Source: Albimonas pacifica (GTDB lineage: Bacteria; Pseudomonadota; Alphaproteobacteria; Rhodobacterales; Rhodobacteraceae). From it: 64,000 nucleotides of DNA. The notes below the pieces were generated by a model, which was given only the letters and a program-made list of their open reading frames with translations, had not been told where the DNA came from and made no database searches. This document shows positions 8,640 through 16,794 of the stretch, in pieces. Numbering within the stretch: the first letter of the stretch is position 1; each line of letters opens with the position of its first letter. The DNA is taken from contig NZ_FOQH01000010.1 of NCBI RefSeq assembly GCF_900113695.1, positions 124,001 to 188,000 of the forward strand, read 5' to 3'. A program made the translations under genes and the position numbers.

Positions 8640-8720
8640 GGGGCATGATCAGCAATAGTTTCAATTCGTATAATGATATTGGGCTCATTTGATCGCATAT
8701 AGTTAGATTCAAAAACGTTT
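8640..8720 (+). promoter_or_regulatory. AT-rich island with a perfect TATAAT, candidate promoter
   Basis: This stretch is far richer in A and T than its surroundings. It holds TATAAT at 8669-8674. The -35 position 17 bases upstream reads TGATCA, a poor match to TTGACA, so an activator may be needed. A start near 8681 would transcribe the hairpin array that begins at 8765. The opposite strand also has -10-like matches here, so the direction is inferred. Confidence 0.4.
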
Positions 8721-8764
8721 CTGTTCTGGCCCGCGATCTGGCATAGAGGGGGCGGGGTGGGCGG

Positions 8765-9230
8765 CGACGACCCCAGCGTCGGGCACGACGAGCCGCTCTT
8801 GCGTATCCGGCTCCAGCCACGTCCCCAGCGTGGCGCCCCGAGCGCGTATCGGCTCGGCCAACCGGCTCCACAGGCCCGGCGCTTTTTCCCCAGCGCCGGG
8901 CCGCTGTGTTTCCGGACGCGCCCCGATCCCTTCCCCGGGACGCTCTTCCGCCGGCCCCGCCGACGACTCGCCCGCAGGGCGATGCCACGCCCTCCCGATT
9001 CGCCGCGCCGCCGCTCCCCGGCCCGCTCCGCGCCCCCGGGTTCACCCGGCCGCACGCCTCGGGTTGAGCTGCATCAAGGCGACTCGGGGCGGCTTCGGGC
9101 ATTCAGGGGGCACGGCGACTGGACGGCCGTCGCGTTCCACGTCCAGGCCATGTCCCCAGCATGGCGCGCCCGGCTGCGTATCGTCGGGCATCCGGCCGGC
9201 CCGGCGTCGCTTGCGGCGCCGGGCCGTCTT
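8765..9230 (+). repeat. array of paired hairpins with invariant loops, possible structured RNA
   Basis: Four stems close on a loop containing CCCCAG: 8765-8781, 8816-8834, 8873-8902 and 9147-9165. In three of them a second stem follows that closes on a loop containing GCGTATC: 8790-8813, 8838-8857 and 9168-9189. The stem sequences differ from copy to copy but always pair (for example CGACG/CGTCG, GCCACG/CGTGGC and GCCATG/CATGGC), while the loops are constant. The third unit has a longer 11-bp stem and a decayed second loop (TGTTTC). A GGCCCGGC/GCCGGGCC stem follows the fourth unit, as one does after the second. The last unit has a G-T pair that is only stable in plus-strand RNA. I do not recognise the family. 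Confidence 0.55.
9064..9077. promoter_or_regulatory. degenerate FNR-like box
   Basis: TTGAGCTGCATCAA differs from TTGAT-N4-ATCAA at one position. It lies inside the array region, about 330 bases upstream of the better FNR box of ccoG. It could regulate a transcript of this region or be chance. Confidence 0.3.
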
Positions 9231-9395
9231 GGCGCCGGCCGCCTGACGGCTACACTTCTCCCCGACCTCCCGCGATGCGGGAATCGCAGACCGCCCCGCC
9301 GGGCCCGGCCGCCCTCGCGGCCCGCGCCGACGCATCACCGTCGCGTGAGATCCGGGGCCGACGCGACGTCCGCGGACAGGACGCCGCATCCGGCG

Positions 9396-9409
9396 TTGAC
9401 CTGCGTCAA
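9396..9409 (+). promoter_or_regulatory. FNR box of the ccoGHIS promoter
   Basis: TTGACCTGCGTCAA is a symmetrical FNR box (TTGAC-N4-GTCAA). Centred at -41.5, it would place the transcription start near 9444, 24 bases before the ccoG ATG. This puts the maturation operon under the same oxygen control as ccoNOQP. Confidence 0.8.
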
Positions 9410-9467
9410 GGTTCCGCCGCCGCCGGGGGCGCATGAGGGCCCCGACGAAATCGTTTCGAGGCGAAAG

Positions 9468-10910
9468 ATGAGCACCCAGGCCCCAAACCCGAGCCAGTCT
9501 CTCTACGCCGCCCGCGTCCCGATCTTCCCGCGCCGCGTGAAGGGAACCTTCCGCACGCTGAAGTGGTGGATCATGGGCGTGACCCTGGCGATCTACTACC
9601 TGACCCCCTGGATCCGCTGGGACCGCGGGCCGGCGATGCCGGACCAGGCGGTGCTGGTCGACCTCGCCAACCGCCGGTTCTTCTTCTTCTGGATCGAGAT
9701 CTGGCCCCAGCAGTTCATCTACGTCGCGGGCCTGCTGATCATGGCGGGCCTGGGCCTGTTCCTGTTCACCTCGGCGCTCGGCCGGGTCTGGTGCGGCTAC
9801 ACCTGCCCGCAGACCGTGTGGACCGACCTCTTCATCACCGTCGAGCGCTGGATCGAGGGCGACCGCAACGCCCGCGTGCGCCTGCACCAGCAGGGCTGGG
9901 ACGCGCGCAAGGCCCGGCTGCGCGCGACCAAGTGGCTGGTCTGGCTGCTGATCGCCGTCGCCACCGGCGGCGCCTGGGTGTTCTACTTCGCCGACGCGCC
10001 GACGCTGATGTCGGATCTCTTCACCGGCCAGGCGCCCTTCGTCGCCTACGCCTCGGTCGGCGTGCTGACCGCCACCACCTTCGTCTTCGGCGGCTTCATG
10101 CGCGAGCAGGTGTGCATCTACATGTGCCCCTGGCCCCGCATCCAGGCGGCGATGATGGACGACAAGACCATCACCGTGGGCTACCGCTCCTGGCGGGGCG
10201 AGCCGCGGGGCAAGCACCGCAAGAAGAACGCCGACGCGGATCTCGGCGACTGCATCGACTGCAACGCCTGCGTGGCGGTCTGCCCGATGGGCATCGACAT
10301 CCGCGACGGCCAGCAGCTCGCCTGCATCACCTGCGCGCTGTGCATCGACGCCTGCGACGACGTGATGGCCAAGGTCGGCAAGCCCCGCGGCCTGATCGAC
10401 TACGTCACCCTCCAGGACGAGGAGATCGAGACCAGGGGCGCCGCCCCGATCCCGCTGGTCAAGCGCATCCTGCGCCCGCGCACGATCCTCTACTTCGTGA
10501 TGTGGTCCGCGATCGGCGTGGGCATGATGGTGTCGCTGTTCATGCGCGACTCGATCGACCTGACCGTGGCGCGCGACCGCAACCCGACCTTCGTCGTCCT
10601 CTCCGACGGCGCGATCCGCAACGGCTACACCATCAAGGTGGCCAACCAGAACCAGGAGCCCCACGACTTCGTGCTCTCCTTCCGCTCCGACCTGCCGCTG
10701 ACCGCGGAGATCCAGGGCCTCGAGTGGCTGGAGTTCCAGGTCGAGGCCGACAAGCTGCGCCAGATGCGCCTGTTCCTCACCACCCTCCCCTTCGCCCGCC
10801 CGACCGAGCGCGCCGAGGTCGAGATCTGGATCGAGGACCTGCAGACGCGCGAGCGGGCGCAGGTGGACACCTTCTTCCTCGCGCCGGAGCCGGGGGACTG
10901 GGGGCCGTGA
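9468..10910 (+). CDS. ccoG: cbb3 oxidase accessory iron-sulfur protein CcoG (RdxB/FixG)
   Basis: This 480-residue membrane protein reduces copper for cbb3 oxidase assembly (family knowledge). It has several membrane helices, membrane-proximal cysteine pairs (Cys-Gly-Tyr-Thr-Cys-Pro at 109-114 and Cys-Ile-Tyr-Met-Cys-Pro at 216-221), and two [4Fe-4S] motifs at cysteines 262/265/268/272 and 286/289/292/296. A periplasmic immunoglobulin-like C-terminal domain follows a final helix near 345-365. The ATG at 9468 starts the conserved N-terminus, with a weak site (GGCGAAAG) just before it. It opens ccoGHIS. Confidence 0.94.
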   Translation: MSTQAPNPSQSLYAARVPIFPRRVKGTFRTLKWWIMGVTLAIYYLTPWIRWDRGPAMPDQAVLVDLANRRFFFFWIEIWPQQFIYVAGLLIMAGLGLFLFTSALGRVWCGYTCPQTVWTDLFITVERWIEGDRNARVRLHQQGWDARKARLRATKWLVWLLIAVATGGAWVFYFADAPTLMSDLFTGQAPFVAYASVGVLTATTFVFGGFMREQVCIYMCPWPRIQAAMMDDKTITVGYRSWRGEPRGKHRKKNADADLGDCIDCNACVAVCPMGIDIRDGQQLACITCALCIDACDDVMAKVGKPRGLIDYVTLQDEEIETRGAAPIPLVKRILRPRTILYFVMWSAIGVGMMVSLFMRDSIDLTVARDRNPTFVVLSDGAIRNGYTIKVANQNQEPHDFVLSFRSDLPLTAEIQGLEWLEFQVEADKLRQMRLFLTTLPFARPTERAEVEIWIEDLQTRERAQVDTFFLAPEPGDWGP

Positions 10911-10950
10911 CCGCCCCCCTCTCCCCCCTGACCCTGCTGGAGCGCCGCCG

Positions 10951-11469
10951 ATGACCCCTCCCTCTTCGAAGACGCCCGCCCGCGAGCTGACCGGGCGCAA
11001 GGTGCTGATGATCGCGGTCGCCTTCTTCGGCGTGATCATCGCGGTGAACGTGACCATGGCGACGCTGGCCGTGGGCGGCTTCCCCGGCCTCGTCTCCGAC
11101 AACGCCTATGCCGAGGCGCAGCGCTTCGACGCCGAGCTGAAGGCCGAACGGGCGCTGGGCTGGCGCTTCGCCTCCGACTACGAGGACGGCGCCCTGACGG
11201 TGCGCATCGCCGGCCCCGACGGCGCGCCGCTCGACGGTCTCGCCGTCACCGCGGTGGTGGGCCGCCCCGCCACCCTCCAGCAGGACCGGGAGCTGGGCCT
11301 CGCCCCGGAGCCCGGGCTGCGCGGGGCCTACGCCACCCGCCTGCCCCTCGGGGCCGGCATGTGGCGGGTCGAGATCGACGCGCGCCGCGGCGAGGACCGC
11401 TACCACATCACCGACGAGATCTACGTCGCCGCCGAGGACGCCGCCCCCGCGCCCGGGAGCGACGGGTGA
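10951..11469 (+). CDS. ccoH: cbb3 oxidase assembly protein CcoH (FixH/RdxH)
   Basis: This 172-residue protein has one N-terminal membrane helix (about residues 13-36) and a periplasmic FixH-type domain. CcoH is needed for stable assembly of the cbb3 complex. It follows ccoG after 40 bases, and its stop codon overlaps the GTG start of ccoI (GTGA), so the two are translationally coupled. Confidence 0.88.
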   Translation: MTPPSSKTPARELTGRKVLMIAVAFFGVIIAVNVTMATLAVGGFPGLVSDNAYAEAQRFDAELKAERALGWRFASDYEDGALTVRIAGPDGAPLDGLAVTAVVGRPATLQQDRELGLAPEPGLRGAYATRLPLGAGMWRVEIDARRGEDRYHITDEIYVAAEDAAPAPGSDG

Positions 11470-13790
11470 GCCTCGCCGAACCTCTCCCCCGCGCCTCCGG
11501 CGCGGCCCCCGGCCAGCCCGAGTGGTCGACGCCCGGCGCCTGCTGCCCCACCGGGGCGGCGGTCGGCTTCGCGCGCACCGGCGGCCTCGCCCGCTTCGTC
11601 TCCGACGCGGGCGAGGGGCTGAAGCGCCTCGACCTCCTCGTTCCGGGCGTGCACTGCGCCGCCTGCATCCAGCGCATCGAGGAGGCGCTGCCGAAGACCC
11701 CCGGCCTGCGCTCCGCCCGCGTGAACCTGAGCCTGCGCCGCGTCTCCGCCACCTACGACCCCGCCCGGGCCGAGCCCGAGGACGTGGTCGAGGCGCTGTC
11801 GCGCCTCGGCTACCCCGCCCGCCCCTTCGACGCGCGGGCCATGCACGACGCCGAGCGCGACGGCGAGGGGCGCGACCTGCTCGCCCGCCTCGCCGTCGCC
11901 GGCTTCGCGGCGATGAACGTGATGCTGCTGTCGGTGGCGGTCTGGTCCGGGGCCACGGACGCGACCCGCGACCTGCTGCACTGGGTCTCGGCCCTGATCG
12001 CGCTGCCCGCCACCGCCTTCGCGGGCGTGCCCTTCTTCCGCTCGGCGCTCGGCGTGCTGCGCCACGGGCACGTCAACATGGACGTGCCGATCTCGCTGGC
12101 CCTGATCCTCGCCGTCGGCGTCAGCCTGTTCGAGGTGACCGAGAGCGGGACCCACGCCTATTTCGACGCCGCCGTGTCGCTCTGTTTCTTCCTGCTGCTC
12201 GGCCGGGTCCTCGACCACGGCGCGCGGCGCCACGCCCGCCTCGCCGCGGCCGAGCTCGGCGGCCTGCAGGCCCATTCCGCCACCGTGGTGGGCGAGGGCG
12301 GCCTCCGCCGCGTCGTCGCCGTCGAGGACCTGCGCCCCGGCGACCGGATCGAGGTCGCCGCCGGCGAGCGCGCCCCCGCCGACGGCCGGGTGATCGAGGG
12401 CGCCTCCGACCTCGACCGCTCGATGATCACCGGCGAGAGCCGCCCCGAGCCCGCCGCCATCGGGGCCGAGATCCACGCCGGCGTCCTCAACCTCTCCGCC
12501 CCCCTGCTGGTCGAGGCGACGGCGACCGGCGACGACACCGCGCTCGCCGGCATCGCGCGGATGATCCAGGCCGCCGAGGGCGCGCGCACCCGCTACGTCG
12601 ACTGGGCCCTTCGCGCCGCGAAGCTCTACGTTCCCATCGTCCATCTCGCCGCCGCCGTCACCTTCGCCGGCTGGCTGCTGGCGGGCCTCGACCTGCGCGA
12701 CGCCGTCCTGATCGCCGCGGCGGTGCTGATCATCACCTGCCCCTGCGCCCTGGGCCTCGCCGCCCCTGCGGTCCACGCCGCCGCCGGCGGCCGCCTGTTC
12801 CGCGCCGGCATCTTCCTCAAGGACGGCGCGGCGCTGGAGCGGCTCGCCGACGTCGACGTCGCCGTCTTCGACAAGACCGGCACGCTGACCACCGGCGAGC
12901 CCACCCTGGTCGAGGCGCCCGAGGCCCCCGCCCTCTGGTCCGCCGCCCGCGCCCTGGCCCAGGTCTCCCGCCACCCGTTCTCGAAGGCGCTGGCCGCCGC
13001 CGCCGAGGCCCGCGGCCTCCCCGCCGCCCCGGCGACCGCCCTCAAGGAAGTCCCCGGCTGCGGCGTCGAGGGCGAGATCGACGGCCGCCCCGCCCGCCTC
13101 GGCCGCGCCGACTGGTGCGGGGCCGAGGCCGCCGCCGACGCCGGCTCCGCCGTCTGGCTGCGGCTGGGCGACGAGGCCCCCGTCCGCTTCGGTTTCGAGG
13201 ATCCGCTGCGCCCCGACGCCGCCGCCACCGTCGCCGCCCTCCAGGCCCGCGGCCTCGAGGTGCGCCTGATCTCCGGCGACGCCGAGGCCGCCGTGGCGCG
13301 CGCCGCGGCCGAGGCCGGCATCGCCCGCTGGCGCGCCGGCGCGACCCCCGCCGACAAGGTCGCCGCGCTGGAGGCCCTGGCGGCCGAGGGCCGCACCGTG
13401 CTGATGGTCGGCGACGGGATCAACGACGCGCCGGCGCTGGCCGCCGCCGCCGCCTCGATCTCCCCGGCCTCCGCCGCCGACGTCTCCCGCGCCGCGGCCG
13501 GCATGGCGCTCGCCGGCTCCCGGCTGAACCCGGTGGTGGTGGCGCTGGACGTCGCCCGCGCGGCCAAGGCCCGGGTGTTCGAGAACTTCGCCTTCGCCGC
13601 CCTCTACAACGCCTGCGCGGTGCCGCTCGCGGCCTTCGGCTTCGTCACGCCGCTGATCGCGGCGCTGGCGATGTCGGGCTCCTCGATCGTGGTGACCCTG
13701 AACGCCCTGCGCATGCGCCGCGCCGGCCGCGCGGCCGAGGCGGCCGGCGAGGCCCTCGGCGCTCCCCCCGCAACCGGAGGTCCCGCATGA
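11466..13790 (+). CDS. ccoI: copper-transporting P-type ATPase CcoI (FixI/RdxI)
   Basis: This 774-residue P1B ATPase delivers copper to the cbb3 oxidase. It has an N-terminal metal-binding domain with His-Cys-Ala-Ala-Cys (cysteines 64 and 67), an extra Cys-Cys pair near residue 26, membrane helices with the Cys-Pro-Cys ion site near 425, the phosphorylation motif Asp-Lys-Thr-Gly-Thr near 468, and Gly-Asp-Gly-Ile-Asn-Asp-Ala-Pro near 649. The GTG at 11466 overlaps the ccoH stop and gives the expected N-terminus. A frame running upstream inside ccoH is a shadow. Confidence 0.93.
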   Translation: MSLAEPLPRASGAAPGQPEWSTPGACCPTGAAVGFARTGGLARFVSDAGEGLKRLDLLVPGVHCAACIQRIEEALPKTPGLRSARVNLSLRRVSATYDPARAEPEDVVEALSRLGYPARPFDARAMHDAERDGEGRDLLARLAVAGFAAMNVMLLSVAVWSGATDATRDLLHWVSALIALPATAFAGVPFFRSALGVLRHGHVNMDVPISLALILAVGVSLFEVTESGTHAYFDAAVSLCFFLLLGRVLDHGARRHARLAAAELGGLQAHSATVVGEGGLRRVVAVEDLRPGDRIEVAAGERAPADGRVIEGASDLDRSMITGESRPEPAAIGAEIHAGVLNLSAPLLVEATATGDDTALAGIARMIQAAEGARTRYVDWALRAAKLYVPIVHLAAAVTFAGWLLAGLDLRDAVLIAAAVLIITCPCALGLAAPAVHAAAGGRLFRAGIFLKDGAALERLADVDVAVFDKTGTLTTGEPTLVEAPEAPALWSAARALAQVSRHPFSKALAAAAEARGLPAAPATALKEVPGCGVEGEIDGRPARLGRADWCGAEAAADAGSAVWLRLGDEAPVRFGFEDPLRPDAAATVAALQARGLEVRLISGDAEAAVARAAAEAGIARWRAGATPADKVAALEALAAEGRTVLMVGDGINDAPALAAAAASISPASAADVSRAAAGMALAGSRLNPVVVALDVARAAKARVFENFAFAALYNACAVPLAAFGFVTPLIAALAMSGSSIVVTLNALRMRRAGRAAEAAGEALGAPPATGGPA

Positions 13791-13966
13791 CCATCCTGCT
13801 CGCCACCATCCCCGCCTCGCTGGTGCTGGGCGGGCTCGGCCTCGCGGCCTTCCTGTGGTCGCTCAGGCGCGGCCAGTACCGCGACCTCGAGGGCGACGCC
13901 GCCCGGATCCTGTTCCAGGACGAGGATCGCCCCCGCGCCGATCCGCCCGCCGACCCGAAGGGCTGA
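13787..13966 (+). CDS. ccoS: cbb3 oxidase assembly protein CcoS (FixS)
   Basis: This 59-residue protein has a single N-terminal membrane helix followed by the conserved Leu-Arg-Arg-Gly-Gln-Tyr-Arg-Asp-Leu-Glu-Gly segment and an acidic end (Ile-Leu-Phe-Gln-Asp-Glu-Asp), typical of CcoS. It is required for cofactor insertion into cbb3 oxidase. Its ATG overlaps the ccoI stop (ATGA), and CGGAGG lies six bases upstream. It is too short to show as a separate long frame. It closes ccoGHIS, only 12 bases before the convergent thioesterase gene. Confidence 0.92.
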   Translation: MTILLATIPASLVLGGLGLAAFLWSLRRGQYRDLEGDAARILFQDEDRPRADPPADPKG

Positions 13967-13978
13967 CCCCCGGCCCGC

Positions 13979-14410
13979 TCAGACCACCGCCATCGAGCCG
14001 AGCATCAGCGCCACGACCTTCTCGCGCCCCCCGCTCAGCGCCGCCACCTCGCCGCGGGTGACGATCACCCGCCGCCCGGCGCGCTCGACGAAGCCGCGGG
14101 CGACCAGGCTCTCGCCGACGGCGGGGGCCAGCAGGTTGATCTTCATCTCGATGGTCACGATCCCCTGGCCCGGCTCGATCAGGGAATAGGCCGCCATCCC
14201 CTGGGCGTTGTCGCCCATGGCGAAGGCCAGCCCCGCATGGGCGTAGCCATGGTGCTGGGTGACGTTCGCCGAGATCGGCGCCCGCACGCTCACCGTCCCC
14301 GGCGCCATCTCGTCGAGCGTGATCTCCAGGTGCCGCATCATCGCGTTCGAGGCGAAGACCTCGCGGATCTGGCGATCCCACTCCGGGTTGCGCGGCGCGA
14401 AATCCGCCAT
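13979..14410 (-). CDS. PaaI-family hotdog thioesterase
   Basis: This 143-residue single-domain hotdog protein is probably an acyl-CoA thioesterase. The central Gln-His-His-Gly-Tyr-Ala-His-Ala-Gly segment followed by the long hotdog helix (Ala-Met-Gly-Asp-Asn-Ala) is typical of the PaaI group. The ATG at 14410 is preceded by GGGAGGAG at good spacing. It converges on ccoS, so the ends of the two transcripts probably overlap. The substrate is not known. Confidence 0.85.
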   Translation of the reverse strand: MADFAPRNPEWDRQIREVFASNAMMRHLEITLDEMAPGTVSVRAPISANVTQHHGYAHAGLAFAMGDNAQGMAAYSLIEPGQGIVTIEMKINLLAPAVGESLVARGFVERAGRRVIVTRGEVAALSGGREKVVALMLGSMAVV

Positions 14411-14484
14411 CGTGGCTCCTCCCTGAAATCCGGTCCGCGCGCAGTTGAGCCGCCGCCGCGGCGCCCCGCAAGCCGGACGCAGGG

Positions 14485-15183
14485 TCAGCCGCGCAGCCGC
14501 TCCAGCGGCGCCGCCAGCACCCGCGCCCCCGCGAGCAGCGCGAGCCCCCCCGGCGCCGCCCGCCGCAGGGCCGGCGCGCCCACGTCCAGCCCGCCGGTGT
14601 AGCGCCCGAAGGCCGGCAGGATCAGCCGCGGCGGCGACAGCACGAAGCAGCGCCGCGCGCCGCCCCGCGTGCGCGCCTTGGGGTGGAAATGGCCCGAGAG
14701 CTCGCCGGCCTCCGGGCAGGCCTCCGCCGCCGCGTGGCGGAAGACCAGCGGGCCCTCGCGCAGCTCGGCCAGGTGCTCGCCCCCCAGCGCCACGGGGCCG
14801 GGATCGTGGTTGCCCTCGATCCAGATCCAGCGGCGGCCGGCCATCATCGCCGCCAGCCGCTCGGCCTGGGGGCTGGGCAGGGCGGCGGCCTCGAGGTCGT
14901 CGAAACTGTCGCCCAGGCAGACCACCGCGCGCGGGCCGGTGGCGGCGATCTCCCCCGCCAGCCGGTCCAGCGTCTCGAGCGTCTCGTAGGGCGGCAGCAG
15001 GGTCCCGCCGCGGCGGGCGATGCGCTCCGACTTGCCCAGGTGCAGGTCCGAGACCGTCAGCACCCCCCGCTCCGGCCACCACAGCGCGCCCGAGGGCCGC
15101 GCCTCCAGCCGTGCGCCGGCGAGCTTGAAGGCCAGCGCGCCGGAGGCCGGCGCAGGATCGGGGCGGGGCGGGGCGAGGGTCAT
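14485..15183 (-). CDS. pdeM: PdeM-like metallophosphoesterase (ligase-associated DNA damage response type)
   Basis: This 232-residue calcineurin-like phosphoesterase shows the full metal set: Asp46-x-His48, Gly-Asp-Ser-Phe-Asp-Asp at 91-96, Gly-Asn-His-Asp at 124-127 and Gly-His-Phe-His-Pro-Lys at 164-169. The pattern fits PdeM, a nuclease or phosphoesterase usually found with an ATP-dependent ligase and an exonuclease-like partner. Those partners are not visible next to it here, so the symbol rests on the family pattern alone. It is a soluble protein. Confidence 0.8.
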   Translation of the reverse strand: MTLAPPRPDPAPASGALAFKLAGARLEARPSGALWWPERGVLTVSDLHLGKSERIARRGGTLLPPYETLETLDRLAGEIAATGPRAVVCLGDSFDDLEAAALPSPQAERLAAMMAGRRWIWIEGNHDPGPVALGGEHLAELREGPLVFRHAAAEACPEAGELSGHFHPKARTRGGARRCFVLSPPRLILPAFGRYTGGLDVGAPALRRAAPGGLALLAGARVLAAPLERLRG

Positions 15184-15345
15184 GGCGCGGAAGTTAGCGG
15201 AATGTTCCCGCCCGCGGAAGACGCCCCGCGTGGGAAGGCGCCGGGCGGGACGCGGCGCGCTCCCCCCCCGCGGCGGGTCCAGCGCCGGGGGCGGGGCGAG
15301 GCCCCGGGTCGGGCCCGGGGCGCCCCTGGTGCGCCGGGCGGGCGG

Positions 15346-15879
15346 TCAGGAGAGGGCCTTGCCCATGCGGATCACCGGGACCGGGACGCCGCCGGGGGTC
15401 TCGGCCTCGAAGCGTTCGATCACCTCCCAGCCGCAGGCGCGGTAGAGGGGCGCACCGGAGAGCGTGGCCACCAGCTCGCCGCGGCGGAAGCCCTCGGCGG
15501 CCGCGGCGCTCTCGGCGGCGGCGAGGATCAGGCGCCCGACGCCGCGGCGGGCGGCGGCGGGGTCGGTGTACATCGCCCGCACCCGCGCGGGCTCGGCCGC
15601 GGGGTCCAGCAGCCCCGAGTCGCGCCCCGCCGTGTGGTCGCCCCCGAACAGGGTCCGCCGCCGGCTCCAGCCGCCGCAGCCCAGCGGCGCCCCGTCCTCC
15701 TCGGCCACGAAATAGGTGCCGTCGGCGATCAGCTCGGGGTCCATGCCCATGATCGCGTGACTGGCGGCGACCTGCTCGGCGGTCAGGAAATCGGTCTGCA
15801 GCGCGTCGATCGCCCGGCGCATCAGCTCGGTCAGGGCGGGACGGTCGGCCTCGGTCGCGAGGCGCAGCGCGATCGCCAT
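15346..15879 (-). CDS. GNAT-family N-acetyltransferase
   Basis: This 177-residue acetyltransferase has the acetyl-CoA loop in Arg-Arg-Gly-Val-Gly-Arg-Leu-Ile-Leu (about residues 110-118) and the usual Tyr-x-x-x-Gly-Trp end of the fold near residue 150. Its ATG overlaps the stop of the upstream exported protein gene (ATGA), so the two are co-translated. The acyl acceptor cannot be told from the sequence. Confidence 0.85.
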   Translation of the reverse strand: MAIALRLATEADRPALTELMRRAIDALQTDFLTAEQVAASHAIMGMDPELIADGTYFVAEEDGAPLGCGGWSRRRTLFGGDHTAGRDSGLLDPAAEPARVRAMYTDPAAARRGVGRLILAAAESAAAAEGFRRGELVATLSGAPLYRACGWEVIERFEAETPGGVPVPVIRMGKALS

Positions 15880-16520
15880 CAGCCGATTTCCTCGATCCGG
15901 CAGGTCATCGTCTCGCGCCCCGGGATCGTGAGCATCGCCTCGTCGCCCTTGGTCCACAGCTCGTAGTCGCCGTCCCACGAGGTTCCCACATAGCGCACGC
16001 CCGAGGCCGCCATCGCCTGCTCCAGCGCCACGGTCGCGTCCATCCACTGGATCGCGGCCATGCCGGGATCGGTCACGGCCCAGGCGAAGCCGACGCCCAC
16101 CGCCCAGCCCTCGCAGTCCAGCGCCATCGGCCCGCCGGAGATGCCGGCGTCGTCGTCCTGGCGGGCGTCGAAATAGCCCTGGCGCAGCTCCAGGATGCGG
16201 ATCATCGACTCCCCCGCCGTGCAGGCGATCTTCGCCGCGTCCTCCGGCCCCGCCTTCCAGCAGTCGTTGCGGCCCTTGATCCAGCCGCGCTGGTATGCGG
16301 CGAGCTGCTTCGCGCGGCCCTCGTCCATGTGCGGCCCGTTGCGGGCGAGGCCGTAGAGCCGCGCCACCTCCCGGTCCAGCGCGGCGAGACGCTCGTCGGC
16401 GCAGATCAGCGTCTCGACCTCGTGCTCGGCCTTGGCGCAGTCGAAGGAGGGGTCCGCGGCCGAGGCCGGGGCGCCCGGCAGGGCGGCGAGGAACGGCAGG
16501 GCGAGGGACAGGGCGCGCAT
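15879..16520 (-). CDS. exported LprI/DUF1311-like protein with a MliC-like C-terminus
   Basis: This 213-residue protein has a signal peptide of about 22 residues (Ala-Ser-Ala-Ala end). A cysteine-bearing helical domain follows with the LprI/DUF1311 pattern (Phe-Asp-Cys-Ala-Lys-Ala, then Ile-Cys and Leu-Asp-Arg). A C-terminal domain from about residue 133, with flanking cysteines and the segment Glu-Leu-Trp-Thr-Lys-Gly-Asp-Glu-Ala, resembles MliC-type lysozyme inhibitors. Both domain types occur in periplasmic inhibitors of host or competitor lysozymes, so that role is likely but inferred. GGGAGG lies six bases before the ATG at 16520. The GNAT gene follows with overlap. Confidence 0.75.
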   Translation of the reverse strand: MRALSLALPFLAALPGAPASAADPSFDCAKAEHEVETLICADERLAALDREVARLYGLARNGPHMDEGRAKQLAAYQRGWIKGRNDCWKAGPEDAAKIACTAGESMIRILELRQGYFDARQDDDAGISGGPMALDCEGWAVGVGFAWAVTDPGMAAIQWMDATVALEQAMAASGVRYVGTSWDGDYELWTKGDEAMLTIPGRETMTCRIEEIG

Positions 16521-16794
16521 GGGGAACCTCCCGGACGGATGGGACAGGGCGACCATGCCCCGGCGGCGCAGGGCGCGCCAGCCCCCGCGCAGCGGCGCGG
16601 AGCGGGCGCCGGCGCCACGGCCGGCGAATCGCGTCCGAATCCCGCCTGCGCGCGCTTGCCGGGCGTCCCCGGCGCGCATAGTGTCCCGGCCCGCCCGAAC
16701 CGGCTCGCGATGCGCGCGAGTCGGCTGTCGGGCCACGCATGCATTCCGCCGCTCAACCCATCGCGGCGGGGACGACTCGATACAGGAGCGCGAC

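Larger units (their letters stand above)
8511..9467. other. 957-base non-coding region between ccoP and ccoG
   Basis: No frame here looks like a real gene. In order it holds two hairpins ending the ccoP transcript, a small stem-loop at 8603-8626, an AT-rich island (about 8640-8720) with a perfect TATAAT, an array of paired hairpins with constant loops (8765-9230), a degenerate FNR box (9064-9077), further GC-rich stems (9339-9368), and the FNR box of ccoG (9396-9409). The frame of ccoG stays open leftwards through this region to 8757, but the implied residues are Arg/Pro-rich noise. Confidence 0.7.

Noticed and set aside
8757-9467. N-terminal extension of ccoG
   Set aside because: The frame is open, but the residues are Arg/Pro-rich and cover the hairpin array and the FNR box. 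The conserved CcoG start is at 9468.
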